The translations under genes were made by a program, and so were the position numbers. Of a stretch of DNA of 64,000 nucleotides, positions 34,972-44,224 are shown in pieces. Under the pieces are notes generated by a model, which made no database searches, had not been told where the DNA came from, and saw nothing but the letters and a program-made list of their open reading frames with translations. This stretch comes from Siderastrea radians (taxonomy: Eukaryota; Cnidaria; Anthozoa; Scleractinia; Rhizangiidae): positions 5,773,959 through 5,837,958 of the forward strand of contig OZ024887.1 in the NCBI GenBank assembly GCA_964017195.1, given 5' to 3'. Numbering within the stretch: the stretch's first letter is position 1; every line of letters starts with the position of its first letter.

Positions 34972-36697
34972 CTGAGGTCAACCAAGGTAACCTGTGGTGA
35001 ACCAAGGCAAACTAAGGTGAACCAAGGCAAACTAAAGTGAACAAAGGCAAACTAAGGTGAACCAAGGCAAACTAAGGTGAATCAACGCAAACTAAGGTGA
35101 ACCAATGCAAACCGAGGTGAACCAAGGCAAACCGAGGTGAACCAAGGCAAACTGAGGTGAACCAAGGCAAACGGAGGTGAACCTGAAGGCAAACTGAGGT
35201 GAACCAATGCAAACTGAGGTGAACCAAGAAAAACTAAGGTGAACCAAGGCAAACTGAGGTCAACCAAGGCAAACTGAGGTCAACCAAGGCAAACTGAGGT
35301 CAACCCTAAGGTGAACCAAGGTAAACGGAGGTGAACCAAGGCAAACTAAGGTGAATCAAGGCAAACTGAGGTGAACCAATGCAAACTGAGGTGAACCAAG
35401 GCAAACTGGGGTGAACCAAGGCAAACGGAGGTGAACCAAGGTAAACTGAGGTGAACCAAGGCAAACTAAGGTGAACCAAGGCAAACGGAGGTGAACCAAG
35501 GCAAACTAAGGTGAACCAAGGCAAACTAAGGTGAACCAAGGCAAACTGGGGTGAACCAAGGCAAACGGAGGTGAACCAAGGTAAACGGAGGTGAACCAAG
35601 GGAAACTAAGGTGAACCAAGGCAAACTGAGGTGAACCAAGGCAAACTAAGGTGAACCAAGACAAACGGAGGTGAACCAAGGTAAACGGAGGTGAACCAAG
35701 GGAAACTAAGGTGAACCAAGGTAAACTGAGATGAACGAAGGCAAACTAAGGTGAACCAAGGCAAACTAAGGTGAACCAAGGCAAACTGAGGTGAACCAAG
35801 GCAAACTAAGGTGAACCAAGGCAAACTAAGGTGAACCAAGGCAAACTGAGGTGAACCAAGGCAAACTGAGGTGAACCAAGGCAAACTAAGGTGAACCAAG
35901 ACAAACGGAGGTGAACCAAGGTAAACGGAGGTGAACCAAGGGAAACTAAGGTGAACCAAGGCAAACTAAGGTGAACCAAGACAAACGGAGGTGAACTAAG
36001 GTAAACGGAGGTGAACCAAGGCAAACTAAGGTGAACCAAGGCAAACTGAGGTGAACCAAGGCAAACTAAGGTGAACCAAGGCAAACTAAGGTGAACCAAG
36101 GCAAACTAAGGTGAACCAAGGCAAACTGAGGTGAACCAAGGCAAACTGAGGTGAACCAAGGCAAACTAAGGTCAACCAAGGCAAACGGAGGTGAACCAAG
36201 GCAAACTAACGTGAACCAAGGCAAACTGAGGTGAACCAAGGCAAACTAAGGTCAACCAAGGCAAACTGAGGTGAACCAAGGACAACTAAGGTGAACCAAG
36301 GCAAACTAAGGTGAACCAAGGCAAACTAGGGTCAACCAAGGCAAACGGAGGTCAACCAAGGCAAACTAAGGTGAACCAAGGCAAACTGAGGGGAACCAAG
36401 GCAAACTAAGGTGAACCAAGGCAAACTGAGGTGAACCAAGGACAACTAAGGTGAACCAAGGCAAACTAAGGTGAACCAAGGCAAACTAAGGTGAACCAAG
36501 GCAAACTGAGGTGAACCAAGGACAACTAAGGTGAACCAAGGCAAACTAAGGTGAACCAAGGCAAACGGAGGTGAACCAAGGCAAACGGAGGTGAACCAAG
36601 GCAAACTAAGGTGAACCAAGGCAAACGGAGGTGAACCAAGGGAAACTGAGGTCAACCAAGGCAAACGGAGGTCAACCAAGGCAAACTTAGGTGAACG
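34972..36697 (-). repeat. Right array, ~86 copies of the same 20-bp minisatellite, inverted
   Basis: On the plus strand the unit reads AAGGCAAACTGAGGTGAACC, the reverse complement of the left array. A block with GACAAACGG, GTAAACGG and GGAAACTAAGG units recurs at about 35656 and 35896, a higher-order period near 240 bp. A phase slip occurs near 35182-35200, and a deletion near 35300 leaves a short unit. Confidence 0.93.
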
Positions 36698-37195
36698 AAG
36701 TATACGTTTCATATAATGGGACGCTATATGTCCCTTACATAGCAGTGTATATGTTTCATGGATATACTGGGACGTTATATGTAGCTTACATGAACGCTTT
36801 ACCGCTTTCCAGGGGCAAATATGTGCAATGTGAGAGTTGTTTCACGCTGCAGTTCACCACATGCAGGGGAAATATATGTTTGCTAGTCATTCAGTTTCCC
36901 CGTTTTCACCTGTGACATTAGAGAGATTTAGCATCACGGCAAACGCGAAAGGTAGAAACGGATGTCAAGGTGTAGTATAGTGTATCGCACGTGATCATGA
37001 TTTCCCCGCGCCTTTTGCGCGCTTGCTGTCTTCCGTTTACCTGACAGAGGCTGCAATTTTTAAACGAAAATGCTTGCAGTTAGTCAAACTGAACATCCCA
37101 AGGCCTCATCAGGTTTGCTGGTAACTGATACTTCTGTTAATAGTTAGAAAGTTGTTTTTTTGTGTGTATTTTAGCTTTTCATGAGTTAAGGTTAG

Positions 37196-37895
37196 TCCGG
37201 ACCTTCGCGGATGTCCTCCGGGAAAAAATTCGTATGCGCGCCATTTTAAAGGAAAACATGGCAAACTATATATCGTTGGAAAAGGTTAATGAATGTAGAT
37301 TTCGGAAAAAATATGAATTGCCGGTTTCATCGATTCCGCAAAAGAAAATCGCAAACAACCGCGAAAATGACCTGTGTCATTTAACTGAATTAATAGGGTA
37401 TCAAGTCCAAGCGCATTGGCAAAATAAAATAACTGCACAGTGTTTATCACAAAGGATCAATTATCAAAAGTGTTTGAGCATTTTTCGATATTCTGACCGG
37501 TTGTTTTTTAATTAACCTGTCAAGTTCAACAGCAAAGAATACGCGATGCACATCGCATTGAAGATCGCCACGGGTGAAATATTACAAATTTCAAAAATAA
37601 AAATCCCCGATACACTTTGGTTTCACAACGTCTGAGGAAAGTTCAGCCCAAATTTCACAGAAATCTGCCGAATTTTGATACCCTATATCATTTATCTGAT
37701 TAAATGACGCATGGTCATTTTTGCGGTCATTTTTGCAATTTTCGTTTGCGGAATTTAAAAACCGGCAATTTTTTTTCCGAAATCAACTTTAATTAACCTC
37801 TCCAACGATATATAGTTTGCCGTGTTTTCCTTTAAGATGACGCTCATACGAATTTTTTCCCGGAGGACAAGGGAGGACACCCGCAAAGGTCCGGA
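37196..37895. mobile_element. 0.7-kb fold-back element related to the OTU-carrying family
   Basis: The ends TCCGGACCTTCGCGG and CCGCAAAGGTCCGGA are inverted. The arms of about 200 bp or more include CGGGAAAAAATTCGTATG, a TTTAAAGGAAAACATGGCAA block and TATATATCGTTGG. The last two blocks also occur at the 3' end of the OTU frame (33131-33625). The arms thus contain former coding sequence, and the frame at 37162-37515 is a by-product of this. Confidence 0.72.
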
Positions 37896-38505
37896 GTAAA
37901 ATCCGGGGAACGGCAAGTTGATATTGCCGTTTGCCGCGAATGTAGTACACCGGGAAAATGTCGCTATCTTTTAACCGAGGGATTTATATAATAAAACCCA
38001 GAGAAGCATTTTGATTTTGGAGAAATGTGTTTCCTTTATTTCACACTTCAGATACTCCGAGTAAGGAAATAACAGAGAGTGATATGATCAAGCGAAGGAA
38101 TGCAAAGATTTTCAGGGAGACAGGGAAACTGCAAAACTGGTCTAGAAGGAGTACTAGGAAATGAAGTCAGTGATGACAGGGTAAAACATCATGGTGAATG
38201 TGTTTACGGGTCAGATCATTTTGAACATCCGGAGAGTCAACGCTTCAAAGCACGGTCGTCGTGCTAACCTAGACTGCGAGCAGTCTCTTTCTTCTCTTAA
38301 TTTGTTTAGCGCAGGAGCCCATTACTGTTTAGCGCGAAAAGAACGCGAGAAGATCGAAGCGGCGACCTGCTCGTTTTACCGCTGATTTGTGCAATTTATT
38401 CATTTCCACTCGCCCGTTGTATCTGAGGAAAATAGGACGACTTCTCGCAGGCCCGAGTGCTAATCGGTCTGATACCAGGTCTGCTGAACCCGAAGGCCAC
38501 TGGAA

Positions 38506-38507
38506 TA

Positions 38508-38547
<40 letters not shown>

Positions 38548-38550
38548 CTA
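38506..38550. repeat. (GAT)n microsatellite
   Basis: About 13 GAT triplets give a spurious poly-Asp frame. Confidence 0.9.
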
Positions 38551-38898
38551 TGATAACGATGATAACAAAGCCTTTGTTTAATGAGAGTTAACACATGTAG
38601 TGAACAACACTCATAAACTTGTGCCCCGCGCTAATCTAAATTACTAATATAAAATACCAAATGAGTAACTAAACAAATAATAGCAAAGATAAAACACTAA
38701 AAACCTGAAAATTCTAAAAAGATGGATTGAAATGTGGCAAAAACCTCTGGTTTAGTTGTAGTTGTTAACATTTCTACGATCACCAGCTTTAGATAACGGC
38801 AGGAGCCATAATCGGGGACGGAGACCGTAACTGAATACTATTTTCAGTGATGGGGCTGGCCCCATCGAAAAAGACAAATGTGCTATTTTTAGAAAAAA

Positions 38899-39312
38899 TT
38901 GCGCCATCGCGCTCCTGAAACACGCGTGTATGTTGCGAGGATGCCGCGCAAAGAAAAAACAAACAAAATGGCGTCGGAAATTACCTTCGTTAGAGAGGTA
39001 GAAATCCAGTTTTTGTCATCAGTGACAATTCCAAATCTAAGGCAAGCCCTTGAGGAGAACTTTTTGGATAGTGACTCTGGATATGAGGATTGTACAAGTG
39101 ATTCCGATGATGGCAGTGAGAATATTTTAGAAAAATCCTGTAGCGAAGATGCGTCGGACATGTCGGACGAGGATTTCCCCGTTAGACGGAACAAACGCTT
39201 TGCGGGCCAAAAAGGCGTCGAACGACGAAAAAATCAGTTGAAGGCGAATCAGGCAGGGAAAGGGAAAATACATCCCGAAAATGTATTTCCTCTGAGGACG
39301 TACAGAGATTGA
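38899..39312 (+). CDS. Unrecognised acidic protein fragment inside the DNA transposon
   Basis: The 137-residue frame starts just inside the left inverted repeat. A later methionine (38968, MASEITFVREVEIQ) may be the true start. The middle is rich in Ser, Asp and Glu (DSGYEDCTSDSDDGSE). The end is basic (RRNKRFAGQKGVERRKNQLK). This layout suits the N-terminal region of a transposase or DNA-binding accessory protein, but no domain can be named. Frames at 39355-39567 and 39730-39912 may be displaced downstream pieces of the same protein. Confidence 0.3.
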   Translation: MRHRAPETRVYVARMPRKEKTNKMASEITFVREVEIQFLSSVTIPNLRQALEENFLDSDSGYEDCTSDSDDGSENILEKSCSEDASDMSDEDFPVRRNKRFAGQKGVERRKNQLKANQAGKGKIHPENVFPLRTYRD

Positions 39313-39540
39313 AGGGCAGCCGCAAAGACTGTAAAATGATTTTCCAAGCACGTTGTGAAGAAAAGTAACGCACTGATAAATCGTTGTCACTATTTCCCCA
39401 GCAAGAAAAATAGTAACATAGATTCAAATACCGAATCAGTAAAGAAAACGTTTGCCGAGATTTCGCAGCGTATGTTTTCTGAAATAATACCCGCCTTTAC
39501 CGAAATGACCGAACTGTTTATAATGAAGACAAAGAATAGC

Positions 39541-39708
39541 TCTCTCCTCCGCAGAGGCTCCTGTTAGTAAACACCAGCGAAAGAAACGGGAGCGGAAGCG
39601 CTGGAGAGAGAAAACGGGAGCGCGGGGAATCCTCTTCCCAGCCTCCGCGCGCCGCGGGTATATTTTTCCCATGGCGCGACTGTAGGAGGCCTCTGTGGAG
39701 GAGAGAGA
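39541..39708. mobile_element. Palindromic MITE nested in the 2.76-kb element
   Basis: CTCTCTCCTCCGCAGAGGC at the left pairs with GCCTCTGTGGAGGAGAGAG at the right. The interior is GC-rich. It interrupts the host element's coding remnants. Confidence 0.7.
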
Positions 39709-40290
39709 AAGAATAGTGAAAAGCGCGCTTTGTTTTCAATCAAATACTCTCGCGGTGCGTTATCAATCGTCGACAAAGTAAAGAACTGGAAAAACACCAA
39801 GAAAAAAACTACTTCCGTCGATGAGAAGGAGAAAGATGAAGTGAAACTTCATGCTGCCCTAGTACTGAATATGACTTACTGGGTAATTTACGAACCTAGA
39901 AGGGATACATAGCGCAGTGGACATGGCAAGGGTTTCAACGACAGAGTGAGCTTGATTTTTTTCTCCGCCAGCAACCCGGCGAGAAAAATCACTTTGTATC
40001 GAAGCAAAATTAAGGAGAAATAACAACTGAACGTCACTGAGACACAAATGCTTGATTTCTTAGGACGAACAGAAACTGTAGAAATAGAAATATAAGCATT
40101 TAGCGCTGTGTTTACAATTTCTTTCATCGTCAACTCAATCACTTGTTCTTAAAATTTCACAAACAGTAGGTTTTACACGGAAGGCTTTGAGTCGCAAATA
40201 TCGAGACAAGACAAAATAAGCACAGTAAAATAGGAAAGAACCATTTAATAAAAATTGTCACACTTTTTATGGCGAGTCAGTACAAAAATC

Positions 40291-40572
40291 AGGGCCATTC
40301 CATTTTATATCCACACCCCCCCTATGGAAGAGGTCAATCAAAATTTACCCCCTAAGAATCAAAGATCAAAAGTACCGACACGTGCCCCCCCATCAGAAAT
40401 TGCCTAAATTTTCTTTTCCCCTCAGAAAAAAGGCAATTTTTTTCCAAACCCCTCGGAAATATTTAAAAGATCAAAGGCGCCGACGCAGTGACCCCCTCAG
40501 AAATGATGTTCAAGGACCCCCTCAGAAAATCTCTTCCATCGGGGGGGTGTGGATATTAAATGGAATGGCCCT
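40291..40572. mobile_element. 282-bp MITE nested in the 2.76-kb element
   Basis: AGGGCCATTCCATTTTATAT and the inverted ATTAAATGGAATGGCCCT form the termini, extending through the CCACACCCCCCC block to about 35 bp. It is non-coding, with no clear target duplication. Confidence 0.7.
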
Positions 40573-40959
40573 CATGCAGCAGTCTGAACAAAAAGCATTA
40601 GACAAATTCAGTACCAGAAAAGGCGACATTTTTTGGCTATACCACGCAAAATTGACACTGGTTTACCTGTACTCGTTGTGGCTCTCTCTGTGTTCCCTTG
40701 AGCAGCTCCAGACAGTTAGACACAAGTCGGATGCCATGTAAAATACGTTGAATCGCTTTCACAGTTGTTTGAGTGTTGTTCTTACCATTCCGTCCGCGGG
40801 CTCTAAACTGAGAACAATTGCGTTTTGTGGTTTGCGTTTAAAAAGTAAGATGGTGAATTCTAATGTTCCTCACCTCCGTAGTCTTGTTTCAGTGAGCTGC
40901 ATAGAAATTATCGTTCAAACTTAATTATTAATTCTTCCTTCAGTTCGATCAAACAAACA

Positions 40960-41340
40960 CGTGATGGCTCCGTTGTCAGCGTTGTGCGAACGGAGCGATT
41001 ACAAACTCTTTCATTTGAACTCCAGCAGCCATAACGGTGAGATCGTACAGCTTCAATCCGCTTTGAACGACGATTCCAACAATTTTCAGGAAAACTCAAA
41101 CACGTGCCACATTTCAGGGCCCATAATTGGAAGATTTTTCCCAAACCTTGTGCTTGTACGTTCACTTCGGGGCAGTTTCATTGATTCATTCAGCTCTGCA
41201 AAGAAACGCTGCAACACTTCGCAAGGTTTTGGCGCCTTTTTCGGTCAGTCATGTGATCGCGATCGGTTTCTGTTCCCTTTTATCTCGGAGTTTCTCTCTT
41301 TGTTTTTTCTCTTTCTTGATTTCATAGCAATTAGCGATTG
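40960..41340 (+). repeat. Dispersed segment shared with 55570-55950
   Basis: The block GAGATCGTACAGCTTCAATC to about 41250 is closely similar to sequence near 55570-55950. In the second location the first part lies on the minus strand and the second part on the plus strand. Translation of both copies gives similar text around NGEIVQLQSALNDD, so the segment may descend from coding sequence. I do not recognise the protein. Confidence 0.55.
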
Positions 41341-42131
41341 CGTTTTTAATTATAAAAACCATTATGTACTCGGGCATACTGGATATCAAATAATTATAGC
41401 CACCTTGGTCATATCCACGTTGAACGCAAATTTGCGTGTAGCCACGCGCGTTTATGACGTTGAGGGTGGCGCAATTTTTTCTAAAAATAGCACATTTGTC
41501 TTTTTCGATGGGGCCGCGTGGACCCCGCGCTTACGGTCTCCGTCCCCGATTATGGCTCCTGATAACGGTGTGACTTTCGTGACTTTCGCAGTTTTCCATC
41601 TCATTGGAAACGCCGCTGACTGCAGCGTTAACGCCGGCACACACTAGGGGGCATGTAGCGGGGACAGCAGCGGGGAGATGTTGCAGCGACAGTTTTCCAC
41701 GTGTGACATCCCCGTTTTTGCGAAAAAGGACACATGCAAGGCGACAGGGTTTAATGCCAGATTTTGTAATTTCAGTCGTTCCAGTTCGCCAGATTGTTGT
41801 AAAATTGAACATGCGAAAATTTTTGAGATTAAAGAGTCAGAAATTCAATTGAGATATCTCGGGTATGTGTCTAGTGTGAAGGGGAAATAATTACCGTCCT
41901 ACAAAGCGTTTGTTTAGGTTCGTCAAGGAAACAATACGATGGCAGAGAGCTGAGAGTCTGTTTCTTAATTCGTACCCGAAAAAATTGCACATCTACTCAG
42001 TTTTTTGGGCCCGAAATGCCTTCGCGAGGTTTGAGAAGGTTCGAAGGATCTTCGCAGCATGCGGGGGTCAAGCTACCCCACCTCTACATTGGTTTACAAA
42101 GAGAGACACTTGTGGGATGTGGCTAAAAAGA

Positions 42132-42301
42132 CACAAGTCCCGCACATGCGTGCTCTGGTTAAGCGTGGCGATATCTGCTGTGGGAAAGATGAAGGGGTAA
42201 GATGAAGGGGTAAGATCAAGGGGTAATGCCCGCTACCTACGTGGCCATAGTGCCCATTTGTGGCTACAAGCTACTCAGAGCACGCATGCGCGGGACTTGT
42301 G
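42132..42301. mobile_element. Palindromic MITE
   Basis: CACAAGTCCCGCACATGCGT at the left pairs with ACGCATGCGCGGGACTTGTG at the right. The interior includes three AAGGGGTAA-type direct repeats. Confidence 0.65.
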
Positions 42302-42940
42302 ACTTTACGTGACACTTAACGTGACACTTTACGTTGGTTTATAGCTGATTTCAGAAGTCACTGCTGTGCGCTGACCCGGTTTTTCGAAACATGATTCACC
42401 GGCCACGATTCGCCCGCATGACTCGCTCATAAGCACAAAAGGGGGAAGGAAATTAACAGATCGCCTGCTCCTTTCGGGAAGTTCGGACTTCTCCTGAAGT
42501 CATTTCATGCCCAACTTTTCATGATTATTTTGTGACTATGGACGAGTCATGGTCACAAAGATCGAAGAAAATTTGCACATGAAATGAGTTGCAAATTTCC
42601 TTCTCTGCTATATGATTATGGCTGAATCATGATGGGCTGGCGAACCATGCTTCAAATAATTGGGGCTACATGGAGCAGTGAAACCGAAAGTGAAATAATG
42701 TAGTCTCGTATATTTAAGACTGAGTTGTAGTTCTGGGTCATAGCTAACACTGAAGTGGGTATATCAACGATGTCAGGCTATAAGAAGAAGCTACACCGTA
42801 TCATTGACCACCAACACCCTCTACGTGAGTCAAGTGTATTAAAGAATATTTTATTTAACATAAAATAACCTTTCTCACATCTGCATCTGCATAAATAAAA
42901 AAAACTTTATAAAAGTCTTTTAAAAATAACTTAGCTGTAT

Positions 42941-42941
42941 T

Positions 42942-42972
<31 letters not shown>

Positions 42973-43028
42973 TTATTATTATTATTATAAATTAGGTTAT
43001 TAGGTTATATTATCTGATGAATAAAGGC

Positions 43029-43062
<34 letters not shown>

Positions 43063-43085
43063 TATTATATTATTATTATTACTCA
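42941..43085. repeat. (TTC)n and (TTA)n microsatellites
   Basis: A TTC run of about nine units is followed by TTA runs in two blocks. Confidence 0.9.
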
Positions 43086-43135
43086 GTATTATTTAATATT
43101 GTTGTTCATTACATTATAAGAGGCAGGAGTACTAG

Positions 43136-43321
43136 TTTAACCCTTTATGCACTAAAAGTGACAAAAACGACACTACTTGTTCAAACATTCAAGTGATGAG
43201 AATAAAGAAAGTGATCACCAAGGATAAGATGTCTTGATATTTAGACAAATATTCTCCTTACTAGTTCCATCAGAAATGTATGGAGAACAGTAAGGAGAAT
43301 ATGCATTTTTAAAGGGTTAAA
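43136..43321. mobile_element. MITE with TTTAACCCTTTA inverted ends
   Basis: TTTAACCCTTTA and TAAAGGGTTAAA bound 186 bp of non-coding DNA. A related, longer copy starts at 43617. Confidence 0.6.
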
Positions 43322-43616
43322 CATTTTTCTTTTCAGCTTTCAATGACAATGTGTAAATTTGTTAACCTTAACCTTAGCACATAAAAATGAATCAAGTAAA
43401 CTGCTGCCAAGTGCTCCTCAGTCAACAACTTACTGTGAAAGAAACAATCTAGTACATTCAAATTAAATGAGCAAAATTTTGATACTTTTACAGGACAGTG
43501 TTCCTTCAAGCCACCAAGCAATTAGAGTAGTAATATTAATAACGTAAATCTACAAAGGAAATTTTGATCTGAGACTCCAGAAAGTAATAGTTGGTAACAT
43601 TAGCAAGGTGGCTGGA

Positions 43617-44047
43617 TTAACCCTTTAAGCCCCAGCAGTGATCAGCATCAAATTTCTCCTCATCATATCAGTGCATTATAGCACATACAGATCATAAGAA
43701 TTCAATAAATTATGATCATTAAAGATGAATAGCCCTTATGCGTGTTTATGTCAGACTAGATAATTTCACCACCAAGCCACACTTTCAGAGTAGAAACTTG
43801 TATATTCTACCATGAACAAAATCCCAAAGCAGCAAACATGAAAAGAATATCCATGTGCAACGTTCCAGAGGATGAAAATAATTTAGTGCAAACGAGGCTT
43901 GGTGGTGAATTTTGGGCAAGTGACGTAATCATGCATAAGGCCTATTGATGTTGATGTTTAAACAAGTTCTCCAAACTAGTACTCAACAAAATGTATTGAG
44001 ACTGGTAAGGAGAATTTGTATATAGATGCTGCGACTTAAAGGGGTAA
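43617..44047. mobile_element. Probable second copy of the TTAACCCTTTAAG family
   Basis: TTAACCCTTTAAGCCCC at the left and CTTAAAGGGGTAA at the right are inverted. The interior is longer than in the 43136 copy and no target duplication was fixed. Confidence 0.45.
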
Positions 44048-44224
44048 CCAGATTTTCAGATAACAATATGACCGAGCACTTGCTTGGGTAACAAAAGTGG
44101 TTGTAATAAAGAGGTAATCGTATTAACATGCTAAGGTAGTACGTCATAAGGTGGGATCCATTGTATAACGTTTGCATTATTGTTTGTTCACTCATTGGTT
44201 GCCTTGATGAATTTCAGATCCGTT

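Larger units (their letters stand above)
28884..36803. mobile_element. 7.9-kb fold-back element with arms of 20-bp tandem repeats
   Basis: The outer ends are inverted: GGTAATGCGTTCATGTAAGC at 28884 and GCTTACATGAACGCTTTACC ending at 36803. GCTTTCCA lies directly outside both (28876-28883 and 36804-36811), giving an 8-bp target duplication. Inside the first ~95 bp of each arm, CATATAACGTCCCA-type blocks are mirrored. Then follow long opposed arrays of one 20-bp unit (28979-30963 and 34972-36697). Further in, GCGCTTTTTTGAAGCTGGGCGCTT near 31200 matches the complement near 34775, so inverted symmetry continues. The core (31.0-34.6 kb) carries a hairpin, an OTU-protease relic and a Penelope relic. 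The architecture resembles Drosophila FB elements. No transposase was recognised. Confidence 0.72.
36812..38799. other. Intergenic, transposon remnants only
   Basis: After the fold-back element's right target duplication there is no recognisable gene. The stretch holds a fold-back at 37196-37895, a dispersed-repeat fragment with GCGAGCAGTCTCTTTCTTC near 38276 (related sequence near 54955), and a GAT microsatellite at 38506-38550. Confidence 0.5.
38800..41561. mobile_element. 2.76-kb DNA transposon with ~110-bp inverted ends and 7-8-bp target duplication
   Basis: The left end CAGGAGCCATAATCGGGGAC and the right end GTCCCCGATTATGGCTCCTG are inverted. The match continues through GGCCCCATCGAAAAAGACAA and GCTATTTTTAGAAAAAATTG to about 38903 and 41463. 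ATAACGG (or GATAACGG) flanks both ends at 38793-38799 and 41562-41568. That size fits hAT or P-type elements. Inside are an acidic frame (38899-39312), two smaller MITEs and a segment that recurs near 55.6-55.9 kb. No complete transposase is visible, so this copy is non-autonomous or decayed. Confidence 0.72.
41569..44224. other. Intergenic region before Fuseless copy A, repeats only
   Basis: This region contains a palindromic MITE (42132-42301), TTC and TTA microsatellites (42941-43085) and two elements with TTAACCCTTTA-type ends (43136-43321 and 43617-44047). Nothing looks like an exon, although the 3' untranslated region of Fuseless copy A should begin at its right border. Confidence 0.45.

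Noticed and set aside
28979..36697. AGGTGAACC / AGGTCAACC in the satellite unit as nuclear-receptor half-sites
   Set aside because: A six-base resemblance repeated by tandem duplication is not evidence of binding. The exact AGGTCA occurs only in a minority of units.
38387..38581. Poly-Asp frame
   Set aside because: It is produced by the (GAT)n microsatellite.
40961..41647. 228-residue plus-strand frame as a gene
   Set aside because: It crosses the right terminal inverted repeat of the 2.76-kb transposon and its composition is irregular. Only the first ~60 residues show similarity to the repeat at 55.6 kb.
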